The notes under the pieces are model-generated. The model had not been told where the DNA came from. It worked only from the letters and a program-made list of their open reading frames with translations, and did no database searches. A stretch of DNA of 15,247 nt from JAMLHN01 sp035708745 (GTDB lineage: Bacteria; Chloroflexota; Chloroflexia; Thermomicrobiales; UBA6265), in the NCBI GenBank assembly GCA_035708745.1, contig DASTFJ010000144.1, forward strand, positions 1-15,247, in the 5' to 3' direction. The first letter of the stretch is position 1. Every line of letters starts with the position of its first letter. The position numbers and the translations under genes are program-made. Below are positions 6,491-13,360 of this stretch, in pieces.

Positions 6491-6889
6491 CTACGTATCG
6501 GTGATGTGGATCAGCAGGGGTTGCATATTGAAGCGAGCCAACAACTCGGCCAGCATATTGCGCAACTCCTGATCGGAGATCGTATGCTCGATCGGCCGCC
6601 GGTCGAAGACCGGCATACCCGAAAACTTTTCCCGACTTGCACTGGAGCGCGCATCGGCGCGTGAGGAACGATAGGTGAAATCGGCGAAGAGCTGCTCGCC
6701 GTCCGTCGCCAGAAAGAGCGCAAAATTCGGATCGAGCTGGATCCCATAATTGCCGCGCGAGGCATCTCGCGAAATCGTCGGATATCCGGCCGGAACGCGG
6801 TCCTGGTAATCCCGCTGGGCCTGCTCCAGCATTGGCTCGAAGCGATTGGCCAGTCCGGAAAGTTGAAATGCCAGTTTCTCGGTCGACAC
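6491..6889 (-). CDS. Hypothetical 132-residue soluble protein lying between two parS sites
   Basis: GTG start at 6889 (V-S-T-E-K-L) chosen because AGGGA lies about 5 nt upstream; the frame extends to 7033 through low-quality Arg-rich sequence that runs to the edge of parS site 2. The product has no signal peptide or membrane segment. Its N-terminal half is helical (residues about 5-30, F-Q-L-S-G-L-A-N-R-F). A central part with the character of a beta-sheet includes F-A-L-F-L-A-T-D-G-E-Q-L-F-A-D-F-T-Y. The C-terminal helix has E-L-R-N-M-L-A-E-L-L-A-R-F-N and ends I-H-I-T-D-T. I do not recognise the family. An overlapping minus frame (6468-7007) is rejected because its composition is Arg/Ala-rich. 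Confidence 0.7.
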   Translation of the reverse strand: MSTEKLAFQLSGLANRFEPMLEQAQRDYQDRVPAGYPTISRDASRGNYGIQLDPNFALFLATDGEQLFADFTYRSSRADARSSASREKFSGMPVFDRRPIEHTISDQELRNMLAELLARFNMQPLLIHITDT

Positions 6890-7025
6890 GGAGTCCCTTT
6901 CCCACGGATTCGATCGCGGACGCCCGCCTGCCAACGGACGCTCGATGCACCTGCCGATTATCCGGCTTCGACCGGGAACTGTCGAGCCGATCATCACGGT
7001 TCGGCATCCGCGCCTACCCCCGGCA

Positions 7026-7041
7026 TGTTTCACGTGAAACG
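7026..7041. promoter_or_regulatory. parS: parS site 2 (ParB-binding centromere sequence)
   Basis: TGTTTCACGTGAAACG: the same perfect 14-bp core as site 1 (7027-7040), again 15 of 16 against the consensus. It lies 610 bp from site 1, upstream of the small gene at 6491-6889. Two cores this close are unlikely by chance and mark a ParB-binding locus, which in most bacteria is near the replication origin. Confidence 0.88.
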
Positions 7042-7179
7042 TACCGTGAGCCTGGGGCAGGGAACCGGGTCCCGTGACGCTCTAAAAAAGCAGATAAGGA
7101 CCCAGATGCGGTCGATCGGTCTCGGATCCTCAGCCTGGTGCCATCCTGGAAAGATGCGCGAGGGCCGAGCTCCTCGACC

Positions 7180-7220
7180 ACGATCGTCGCAGAGCCCAGG
7201 GCCCAGGGCGGAGGACCTAT
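7180..7220 (-). repeat. Gene-end repeat, copy following dcd
   Basis: Read on the minus strand, along dcd: ATAGGTCC, a CCCTGGGCCCTGGGC middle, then GACGATCGT. It begins 30 nt after the dcd stop. ATAGGTCC is identical to the start of the copy after metallopeptidase 2. Confidence 0.6.
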
Positions 7221-7250
7221 CGACCGGCAGAAACCAACCATTGTCCGCCG

Positions 7251-7832
7251 CTATCGCCCCGAACGGTTTTCCTCCGACAACAAGCTCGCCTTGGGCGTCA
7301 CCTGCCCCGCGTACTTGTTATTGACTTTGAGGCGGTAAGGCGTCATCACCGGCGAGCTAACCGTTTCGAACGAAAAGGCGCACACCCGCATCCCCGGATA
7401 CAGCGCCACCGCCATCCGCCCCAGATTGCTCAGCTCCATGGTTGCGGTGCCGACCCAGCCAGGCTCGAACACCGCCGCGGTCGAATGCACCGTGATCCCC
7501 AACCGCGCGATACTCGACCGTCCTTCCAGCCGGCCGAGCAAATCGTCGGGCAATTCGAGCGATTCGATGGTCGAGGCCAACGCAAAATCGCCTGGCTGCA
7601 TGATGAACGGTTCGTCCTCCGGCACCTCGATGGTGCGCATCGCGTCGCCAATCGATTGCGGGTGGCGAGGATCGATATACGAATGGCGCGAATGCTCGAA
7701 CATCATGAAGGTCGTGCCCAGCCGAAAATCGACCGACACCGAGCCAAGCTGCCGCTCGAGATCCGGCGCCGGATCGATCTTGATCCGCCCCGATTCGAGC
7801 GCCGCCACGATATCGCGATCCGAAAGAATCAT
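7251..7832 (-). CDS. dcd: dCTP deaminase (possibly bifunctional, forming dUMP)
   Basis: 193 residues from ATG 7832 (M-I-L-S-D), the usual family start and length; the frame is open upstream to 7994 without family likeness. It deaminates dCTP to dUTP for thymidylate synthesis in the cytoplasm as a homotrimer. Visible motifs: S-V-S-V-D-F-R-L-G (31-39); L-E-G-R-S-S-I-A-R-L-G (102-112) for phosphate binding; H-S-T-A (116-119); and P-G-W-V-G-T-A-T-M-E-L-S-N, with E133 the expected catalytic Glu. The H-S-T-A and E-L-S-N motifs look closer to the mycobacterial bifunctional dCTP deaminase/dUTPase type than to E. coli Dcd; I infer this from memory of those sequences. A 174-bp gap separates it from the gene at 8007. 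A repeat copy follows its stop. Confidence 0.95.
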   Translation of the reverse strand: MILSDRDIVAALESGRIKIDPAPDLERQLGSVSVDFRLGTTFMMFEHSRHSYIDPRHPQSIGDAMRTIEVPEDEPFIMQPGDFALASTIESLELPDDLLGRLEGRSSIARLGITVHSTAAVFEPGWVGTATMELSNLGRMAVALYPGMRVCAFSFETVSSPVMTPYRLKVNNKYAGQVTPKASLLSEENRSGR

Positions 7833-8006
7833 CCCGGTGTTCCACTCCCGCGGCCGCTCATCCCGAGCCACATGCCCCTGTACGTACGCACATTCTAGCG
7901 GAATCAGTGCCAGCAGGCGCAACCCCCGCACGCAATGCGGCAAACAGTGATCCGGAAGTGCGCGCACCCGCTTCCGGCCAGCGATCGATTGCAACCCAGA
8001 CGAGTC

Positions 8007-9182
8007 TCAACCCGTGATGAATCCAATGTCGCGATTGAAGATCAACTCGAGCGAGCGCGGCACGCCCACCCATTCCAGTGTCACCAGCAACGTGCCGGGA
8101 TCCGCGCCCGGAACGGCCGACCAACTGGTGAACACATCGGTCCACGGCCGCTGCTGCACGACCGAATCGCCATTCGCGAGCCGGTCTTCGATCTGCCCCG
8201 CCGCGGTAGTCGCCTCGTCGGGAGTGAGATAGACAAGCGCCATCTTGGTCACCGATGTCGGCTCACCGGGCGCCACCGGCGTGATCTCCTCACCCGGTGA
8301 CGGAAGCGGACCGCCCGCCGTCGATCCGACGATGCCGGTCAGCACCACCGGCGCTGGCGTCTGCTCGCGCATCTCCAGAATGAAATCGGCGATCTCGTCT
8401 TCGGACTGCGGTTGCAGCAGTTCCAATGGCACACCAGGCACGAACGCACCCGGCCCCAGCAGCATACCCGTAATCAACGGCGCATCGAGGGTGCTCATGG
8501 CCCGCTGCACCAGCGGTTGGGCGTCCAGCGTCGCTTCCGGCTCGAGCACCGCGCGCATGAGCTCCTGCGCCGGGGTGTAGACCACCGTGCCATCGTCCAG
8601 CACCGCCGAATTGTTCAACCGCGATAACGCCCAGCGTTGGATGGGGTTGTCTGGACTCAACGAATAGTCTTCGGCCAGCGAATACACGGCATGCCCGGCG
8701 ATGTCGATTTCCTGGTAGCCCGCCGCGAGCTGCGCGGCCCGGATCGCCTCGATATCGAGCGCTCCACGAATCATCGTGATCACATCGGGCGGCTCACCGA
8801 GCTCCACGCCCGAAAAGACCTGACCGATCTCGAAACCGGTCAACTGCGAAAAATCATCCATGAACCCGTATTGTCGAAAGGTGGACGGCGTTGCCACGGT
8901 AAAGGTGCCATTCACCCACGCACTCCTCGCTGCCTCGTCCGCCATGTCGAAGGGAAGAGCGAATCCCAGCGTATCCGCCTGCAGTTTCGCATTGCCATAG
9001 ATCAGAGGAGAAGCTTGGTCGAGGGTGACCACCGAGGACGGCGCGAGCGCCAAATAACTCGCAAGCTCGGGATCGACCGAAGCGCCCGCCACGGGGGATT
9101 GGGCAGCAAAAACTCGACCCGGCATGGCAACCAACGACGGCGCCGCGAGGGCCGACACGAGCAACGAACGACGAGAAAGCAT
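8007..9182 (-). CDS. Exported protein of unknown function (391 residues)
   Basis: ATG 9182 is preceded by AGAGGT with 6-nt spacing. The N-terminus M-L-S-R-R-S-L-L-V-S followed by a hydrophobic stretch and V-F-A-A-Q (cleavage near 26/27) is a signal peptide with a twin-Arg pair, so Tat export is possible. The mature part is acidic with no further membrane span and no Cys. One segment, R-G-A-L-D-I-E-A-I-R then A-A-G-Y-Q-E-I-D-I-A-G-H-A-V-Y-S (roughly residues 139-168), resembles a recurrent motif in exported actinobacterial/Chloroflexota hypotheticals. It is followed by an A-V-L-D-D-G-T-V-V-Y element. No catalytic motif is recognised. It lies downstream of hmuV on the same strand, but a 251-bp gap and its own ribosome-binding site argue for separate transcription. 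Confidence 0.85.
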   Translation of the reverse strand: MLSRRSLLVSALAAPSLVAMPGRVFAAQSPVAGASVDPELASYLALAPSSVVTLDQASPLIYGNAKLQADTLGFALPFDMADEAARSAWVNGTFTVATPSTFRQYGFMDDFSQLTGFEIGQVFSGVELGEPPDVITMIRGALDIEAIRAAQLAAGYQEIDIAGHAVYSLAEDYSLSPDNPIQRWALSRLNNSAVLDDGTVVYTPAQELMRAVLEPEATLDAQPLVQRAMSTLDAPLITGMLLGPGAFVPGVPLELLQPQSEDEIADFILEMREQTPAPVVLTGIVGSTAGGPLPSPGEEITPVAPGEPTSVTKMALVYLTPDEATTAAGQIEDRLANGDSVVQQRPWTDVFTSWSAVPGADPGTLLVTLEWVGVPRSLELIFNRDIGFITG

Positions 9183-9206
9183 CCGATTACCTCTTTTCCA
9201 TATATA

Positions 9207-9225
9207 CGCTCATACCATAAGAGCG
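9207..9225. promoter_or_regulatory. Small inverted repeat upstream of the exported-protein gene
   Basis: CGCTC (9207-9211) and GAGCG (9221-9225) are inverted around an AT-rich 9-nt centre. The adjacent TATATA (9201-9206) lies about 20 nt before the start at 9182. This could be an operator beside a -10 box, but no -35 is convincing. The rest of the 9183-9433 gap shows nothing else I can support. Confidence 0.3.
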
Positions 9226-9433
9226 TCCCAACCGCATTACGAACCGCGACATGCTGTCCGCGCGAAGGAGGCAGCGCCGATTCCAGGTCGATTCTATCGG
9301 ATTCGCGCTCGGCCCACCGGTCCTGTCGGCTGTTCACCGCCTCCTGGAACCAGAAGTCGACATAACTATGGCACAGATTTGCACGACCGATTCCTGCCAT
9401 GACAGCACCGGTAAGGAGGAGAAAGTGCCTGTC

Positions 9434-10216
9434 CTATCGGCTGGCAACCGGCGCGCCCGTCATCGGCAGCACCAACGGCAAGCCCGTTTCCGGATGCGGC
9501 ATCACCGACACCCGGCAGCCGAAGATATCGCTCAGCAGCGCCTCGGTCAGGGTTTCCCGCGGCGAGCCCAGCGCCGCCAACCGCCCCTCGCGCAGCAACA
9601 GAATCCGGTCGGCATAGGCGGACGCCAGATTCAGATCGTGCAGCACGACCGCCAGTGCCGCGCCCCGCTCGGCTATCTGGCGCGCCAGCTCCATGACCAG
9701 CTGTTGATGTCGCAGATCGAGCGCGGCCGTCGGCTCGTCCAGTAACAGGAGCGGCGTTTCCTGCGCCAGCACCCGCGCCAGCGACACGCGCGATTGCTCG
9801 CCCACCGAGAGGGTGGGGAATACCCGATGCTGTAAGTCATACGACTCGGTCTCGCGCAGCACCCGGTCGATCACCGCCCGGTCGACCGCATCCGGGTCGA
9901 TCGCCGCGCGCCCCATCTCCACGATCTCGCGGGCGGTAAAGGCAAACTGCACGAAAGTTTGCTGGGGCAGCACCGCGCGCCGCTGGGCCAGATCGACGGC
10001 CTTGTAACTCGGCAGCGGACGATCGGCCAGCAGGATCCGTCCTTCCGCCGGGACGCTATCGCCCGCGAGCGCGGCCAGCAACGTCGATTTTCCGGCGCCG
10101 TTCGGACCCAGAATCGCCAGCACCTCGCCACGCTCCAGCGTGAAGGAGACATCGCGCACCAGCCAGCGCGAGCTCGCCTGAATGCCGACCCGCTCCGCGC
10201 GGAGCACGGTCGTCAT
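9434..10216 (-). CDS. hmuV: Haemin ABC importer, ATP-binding subunit HmuV
   Basis: 260 residues, ATG 10216. Hydrolyses ATP to drive haem import through the HmuU permease at the inner face of the membrane. Motifs in order: Walker A G-P-N-G-A-G-K-S-T (37-45), Q-loop (Q85/Q86 in L-P-Q-Q), ABC signature L-S-V-G-E-Q (136-141), Walker B L-L-L-L-D-E-P (156-162), D-loop A-L-D-L-R-H-Q, and H-loop H193 in V-L-H-D-L-N. The L-D-L-R-H-Q and short C-terminal regulatory tail fit the HmuV/BtuD-FecE group. The start codon overlaps the hmuU stop (ATGA), so the two are translationally coupled. Confidence 0.93.
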   Translation of the reverse strand: MTTVLRAERVGIQASSRWLVRDVSFTLERGEVLAILGPNGAGKSTLLAALAGDSVPAEGRILLADRPLPSYKAVDLAQRRAVLPQQTFVQFAFTAREIVEMGRAAIDPDAVDRAVIDRVLRETESYDLQHRVFPTLSVGEQSRVSLARVLAQETPLLLLDEPTAALDLRHQQLVMELARQIAERGAALAVVLHDLNLASAYADRILLLREGRLAALGSPRETLTEALLSDIFGCRVSVMPHPETGLPLVLPMTGAPVASR

Positions 10217-11322
10217 CCCCAGCCCCCTTCGGCTCGCCGGGTTTTCAGCATGAGAATCAACAGGAACGGCCCGCCGATGAACGCGGTCAGCACGCCCAAC
10301 GGCAATTCGAGCGGCGATACGATCGTGCGAGCGACCAGATCGGCCAGCACGATCAAGATCGCGCCGCCCACTGCCGACGCCGGCAGCAACACCCGGTGAT
10401 TCGGACCGGCCACCAGCCGGATCACGTGCGGAACGATCAACCCGACAAAGCCGACCACCCCCGCCACCGCCACTGTGGCCCCGGTCATCAACGCGGTAAA
10501 GACGATCACCAGCAACCGCACCCGCTCGGTTTCCACCCCGAGATGCCGGGCTTCACGCTCCCCCAGGGTCATCAGATTGAGTGGCCGCCGCCACCAGAAC
10601 GAAGCGATCAATCCCATGATCACGAACGGCGCGGCCACCAGCACGCTCTTCCAGGTGGCGCCGCCCAAACTTCCCATCGACCAGAAGATGATGGCCCGTA
10701 TCTGAGCATCGTCTGCCACAAAGGTCACCAGAGCGGTGCCAGCCCCGGCGAACGTATTGAGCGCGATCCCCGCCAGGATCAGCGTCACCACCTCGGTGCG
10801 GCCGTTTTGCCGCGCCAGCGCATAACCCAGCAGGGCGAAGAGCACGCCTCCAGCAAAGGCGAACACCGGGGTGGTCCAACGGCCCATCACCCCAATACTG
10901 AGCCCGATCGCCAGCACGGCGCCCAGCGCCGCGCCATTGGAAACCCCGATCAGCGCCGGATCGGCCAGCGGATTACGGAACATCCCCTGTAACGCCGCCC
11001 CGGACACCGCCAGCGCCGACCCCACCATCACCCCCAGCAAAATCCGCGGCAGCCGAATCGACCAGACCACCGCATCCTGTTGCTGGGTATAGGCCGCATC
11101 GACATGCAACCCGACATAATGTGCGAGATGATTGAACACGATCGCCACGACCTCGCGCGGCGGCACATGCACGGCGCCCATCATGGCGCTCAGGATCACC
11201 GAGCACAGCAGAATTACCAGCAACACCGGGATCAGCAGCGATGCCGAAACGCGAGGCACCGCATTGGCGCCTCGCCGTCTGACTTCGAATTGCGACCGGT
11301 TTTCACCGGCAACCAGACTCAC
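10213..11322 (-). CDS. hmuU: Haemin ABC importer, FecCD-family permease HmuU
   Basis: 369 residues from GTG 11322, with GGAG at 11328-11331 (5-nt spacing). The many hydrophobic helices along its length fit the FecCD/BtuC fold (usually ten spans). Family hallmarks are present: R-L-P-R-I-L-L-G near the second helix; A-L-Q-G-M-F-R-N-P-L-A-D-P; G-R-T-E-V-V-T-L-I-L-A-G; and G-F-V-G-L-I-V-P-H-V-I-R, the loop that couples to the ATPase. It overlaps hmuV by 4 nt. The gap to hmuT upstream is 124 bp and contains a repeat copy, unusual inside an operon. Substrate assignment (haem rather than siderophore or cobalamin) rests mainly on HmuT-like features of its neighbour. Confidence 0.92.
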   Translation of the reverse strand: MSLVAGENRSQFEVRRRGANAVPRVSASLLIPVLLVILLCSVILSAMMGAVHVPPREVVAIVFNHLAHYVGLHVDAAYTQQQDAVVWSIRLPRILLGVMVGSALAVSGAALQGMFRNPLADPALIGVSNGAALGAVLAIGLSIGVMGRWTTPVFAFAGGVLFALLGYALARQNGRTEVVTLILAGIALNTFAGAGTALVTFVADDAQIRAIIFWSMGSLGGATWKSVLVAAPFVIMGLIASFWWRRPLNLMTLGEREARHLGVETERVRLLVIVFTALMTGATVAVAGVVGFVGLIVPHVIRLVAGPNHRVLLPASAVGGAILIVLADLVARTIVSPLELPLGVLTAFIGGPFLLILMLKTRRAEGGWG

Positions 11323-11405
11323 GCTGGCTCCGATCTGTTTCGAAATTCCGCCCCTGGCACCCCCAGCGAAGGTGCCGGCGATGAATGAGCAGAGACAATC
11401 TGGAG

Positions 11406-11444
11406 TACGATCGTCTCAGGGCCCAGGACTCAGGACCTCATCTC
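11406..11444 (-). repeat. Gene-end repeat, copy between hmuT and hmuU
   Basis: Read along hmuT: GAGATGAGGTCC, TGAGTCCTGGGCCC, then TGAGACGATCGTA. It starts only 2 nt after the hmuT stop codon. Its plus strand aligns with 5585-5618 almost end to end, and shares 12 exact bases with the copy at 5211-5222. Confidence 0.7.
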
Positions 11445-11446
11445 GT

Positions 11447-12457
11447 CTACCCGGCCGGAGTCGCCTCCGGGGTCGCCCCTGCCAGCTCCGGATGGAAATC
11501 GCTGATCATCGCCATGAGCTGCTGGCCGGTGCGCGGGGTCATTGCCAGCAACAGCTCATCGTCGTAGATATAGATGCGGCCGTTCTGCCCGGCCGGCGTT
11601 TCGGCCACGCCCGGCAATGCCAGGATGCCCTCCATCCCGCCAACCGCCTGAGCGCCCAAGGTCTGCGTGACGATGATCTCTGGGGCCGCCGCCACCAGCG
11701 CTTCGGCCGTCACCGGCTGATACCCGGTGATACCCGCCGCCACCGCCGCATCGGTCGCGCCGGCCGCTTCCAGCATCGCATCCGCCACGGTGCCGCCACC
11801 GGCAACCAGCTGCACGCCGCCTTCCTGCAACAGCAGGATCAGCGCGGTCGGCCTGGTGGTCGCGGTGTTCGCCAGATCGATCGCCGCCTGGATCTCATCG
11901 TGAACCCGCACATCGAGCGCCTGCGCCCCGGAGTCGTTGGCCAGCCCGAGGGCGCTGGCAACTGCTTCGATCTTCACATTCGGCGCTTCGATCGTCTCGG
12001 GCGACGAGATGATCACCACCGGCACCCCCGCGCCGCGCACCTGATCGAGCACTTCCGGCGGTCCCGCCGCTTCCTTGCCGATCACGACCGTCGGCTCCAG
12101 CGAGAGGATGCCTTCGGCATTCAATACGCGCTCGTAACCAATCTTCGGCAGCGCCAGCAGCGCTTCCGGATAGACCGCGGACACATCGACCCCGACGATA
12201 TTCGGCGCCACGCCGAGATCCCACATGATCTCGGCGATATCGCCGCTGAGCGGGATGATGCGCGAGATATCGGTCACCGTCACTTCGGCGCCGCTGGCGT
12301 CGGTCACCGTCACCGGCAGCACCGCGGTCGGCACAGCGGGGGACGCGGCGGGAGAAGCATCCTGCGCCAGAGCAGCGAAACCGGAACGGGCGAGGGCATA
12401 TCCCAGCGCAGCGCCGGCCGGCGTGGTCAATGCCACACGGCGGGAAAAGCGTGTCAC
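11447..12457 (-). CDS. hmuT: Haemin ABC importer, substrate-binding protein HmuT
   Basis: 336 residues from GTG 12457, chosen because a full AAGGAGG lies 5 nt upstream; the frame is open further to 12571 without signal-peptide character. Residues 1-32 are an export signal with S-R-R-V-A-L (twin-Arg, Tat possible). A Pro/Ala/Ser linker follows, then a class III (FecB/BtuF-type) binding fold. The segment D-V-S-A-V-Y-P-E-A-L-L-A-L-P-K-I-G-Y-E-R-V-L with A-E-G-I-L-S-L-E-P-T-V-V-I-G is typical of HmuT; Y96 and Y108 are candidate haem ligands. There is no lipobox Cys, so retention at the cell surface would need another anchor. First gene of the hmuTUV operon. Confidence 0.9.
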   Translation of the reverse strand: MTRFSRRVALTTPAGAALGYALARSGFAALAQDASPAASPAVPTAVLPVTVTDASGAEVTVTDISRIIPLSGDIAEIMWDLGVAPNIVGVDVSAVYPEALLALPKIGYERVLNAEGILSLEPTVVIGKEAAGPPEVLDQVRGAGVPVVIISSPETIEAPNVKIEAVASALGLANDSGAQALDVRVHDEIQAAIDLANTATTRPTALILLLQEGGVQLVAGGGTVADAMLEAAGATDAAVAAGITGYQPVTAEALVAAAPEIIVTQTLGAQAVGGMEGILALPGVAETPAGQNGRIYIYDDELLLAMTPRTGQQLMAMISDFHPELAGATPEATPAG

Positions 12458-12548
12458 GAATTCCTCCTTGGACACGAAAGCGGAAACTGGCAAGCGAGCG
12501 CACTCCGCCGCGTGCCAGCTCGATCGAGGAGACCGCGCCTGATGCTTT

Positions 12549-12588
12549 GTGCATTTCTGCACGATCTCCAATCAGTACGGCTACTATA
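12549..12588 (-). promoter_or_regulatory. Possible hmuTUV promoter -10 with downstream inverted repeat
   Basis: On the minus strand TATAGT (12583-12588) is a good -10 hexamer, but no clear -35 lies 16-18 nt upstream. About 20 nt downstream GTGCA-TTTC-TGCAC (12549-12562) is a 5+5 inverted repeat that could be an operator. It does not look like a Fur box. Confidence 0.35.
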
Positions 12589-12701
12589 CGAGCCGCACCC
12601 AGAAAATCGCGCGAAAATCCTGTGCAAATCTATCCAATTTGTTGGGATTCTAGGAATCTTATTTTTCCCTCGTCTACTGAAGGTATCAGCTGCCGCCAAA
12701 C

Positions 12702-12730
12702 TTGAAGCTCGTAACGTTACACGCTACACT
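12702..12730 (+). promoter_or_regulatory. higBA promoter with operator palindrome in the spacer
   Basis: TTGAAG (-35, 12702-12707), a 17-nt spacer, then TACACT (-10, 12725-12730). The spacer contains the perfect palindrome GTAACGTTAC (12711-12720), the expected kind of site for autorepression by HigA. The predicted transcription start falls at the ATG (12736). Confidence 0.65.
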
Positions 12731-12735
12731 TCAGC

Positions 12736-13014
12736 ATGATCGAAAGCTTTCGCCACCGGGGTTTGCGCAGGCTCTACGAACGTGGCGACCGCAGCGGGAT
12801 CGGACCGTCGATGGTGGTGCGGATCGTCAACATTCTTTCCGTACTCGAAACAGCCGAATCGATCGAACAGATCGACATTCCTGGTTATCGACTTCATCCC
12901 TTGACTGGCAATCTCCGAGGTTACTGGAGTATCCGCGTAACTGGGAACTGGCGGATCCTGTTCAGGATCGAAGAAAACCGTGTGCTCGATATAGATCTCG
13001 TCGACTATCACTAG
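12736..13014 (+). CDS. higB: HigB-family toxin (RelE-superfamily mRNA interferase)
   Basis: 92 residues, typical length. HigB toxins cleave mRNA on the ribosome; HigA neutralises them. The family pattern is clear: F-R-H-R-G-L-R-R-L-Y-E at the start; a helix with R-I-V-N-I-L-S-V-L-E-T-A; then L-H-P-L-T-G (residues 53-58), G-Y-W-S-I-R-V, G-N-W-R-I-L-F-R-I and the terminal V-D-Y-H. No Shine-Dalgarno sequence precedes the ATG and the promoter suggests a leaderless transcript. Toxin-first order and the 15-nt gap to higA are normal for this family. All conserved motifs are intact, so it is probably active. Confidence 0.93.
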   Translation: MIESFRHRGLRRLYERGDRSGIGPSMVVRIVNILSVLETAESIEQIDIPGYRLHPLTGNLRGYWSIRVTGNWRILFRIEENRVLDIDLVDYH

Positions 13015-13029
13015 CAGAAAGCTACTGCA

Positions 13030-13326
13030 ATGCCCATGAAGAACCCAGCCCATCCGGGAAGAATCATCAGAGATGCTATCGACGATCTCGGTCTGACAGT
13101 GACGGACGCCGCACACATGCTGAACGTGTCTCGACCAACGCTTTCTAGCCTCCTCAACGGACGGTCCGGCGTCTCCGGAGACATGGCTGTTCGACTTTCT
13201 AAAACGATTGGAAGTACTCCCGACTTCTGGATGCGTTTGCAGTTGAATTACGACCTGTCACAGGTCGAGCAGCGGGCAGATTCCATCATCGTCAATCCGC
13301 TGCCAGCCGCCCATTCGGCTAGTTGA
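13030..13326 (+). CDS. higA: HigA-family antitoxin, HTH (XRE-type)
   Basis: 98 residues from ATG 13030; ATG 13036 (M-K-N-P-A-H-P-G) is an alternative start and neither has a strong ribosome-binding site. The family signature is complete: N-P-A-H-P-G-R-I-I near the start; the helix-turn-helix around residues 24-45 (V-T-D-A-A-H-M-L-N-V-S-R-P-T-L-S); L-L-N-G-R-S-G-V-S; and T-P-D-F-W-M-R-L-Q-L-N-Y-D-L. It binds HigB and represses the operon, probably at the palindrome 12711-12720. Translation is likely coupled to higB. Confidence 0.93.
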   Translation: MPMKNPAHPGRIIRDAIDDLGLTVTDAAHMLNVSRPTLSSLLNGRSGVSGDMAVRLSKTIGSTPDFWMRLQLNYDLSQVEQRADSIIVNPLPAAHSAS

Positions 13327-13360
13327 ACGCTCCGCCAAAATCCAACCTACTCGCGCCAAG

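Larger units (their letters stand above)
6890..7250. other. Intergenic region with parS site 2 and a repeat copy
   Basis: No supported gene. It contains parS site 2 (7026-7041), upstream of the minus-strand gene at 6491-6889, and an interspersed repeat copy (7180-7220) just beyond the dcd stop. Short open frames here read through parS (giving F-H-V-K-R-T or V-S-R-E-T peptides) and look spurious. The promoter of the 6491-6889 gene should lie between 6890 and about 7020, but I see no confident hexamers. Confidence 0.6.

Noticed and set aside
6416..7041. Calling the parS region a replication origin.
   Set aside because: No DnaA-box cluster, AT-rich unwinding region or dnaA/dnaN is visible; parS alone marks segregation, not initiation.
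9002..9400. A 132-codon minus frame upstream of the exported-protein gene.
   Set aside because: It overlaps the well-supported signal peptide of that gene in another frame and has no support of its own.
9411..9745. A strong AAGGAGGAG followed by GTG at 9425 on the plus strand, suggesting a gene.
   Set aside because: The resulting frame runs antisense through hmuV and gives an Arg/Gln/His-rich shadow product.
11132..12739. A 535-codon plus-strand frame opposite hmuU/hmuT.
   Set aside because: It is His/Arg-rich shadow coding across a clear hmuT gene and its intergenic regions.
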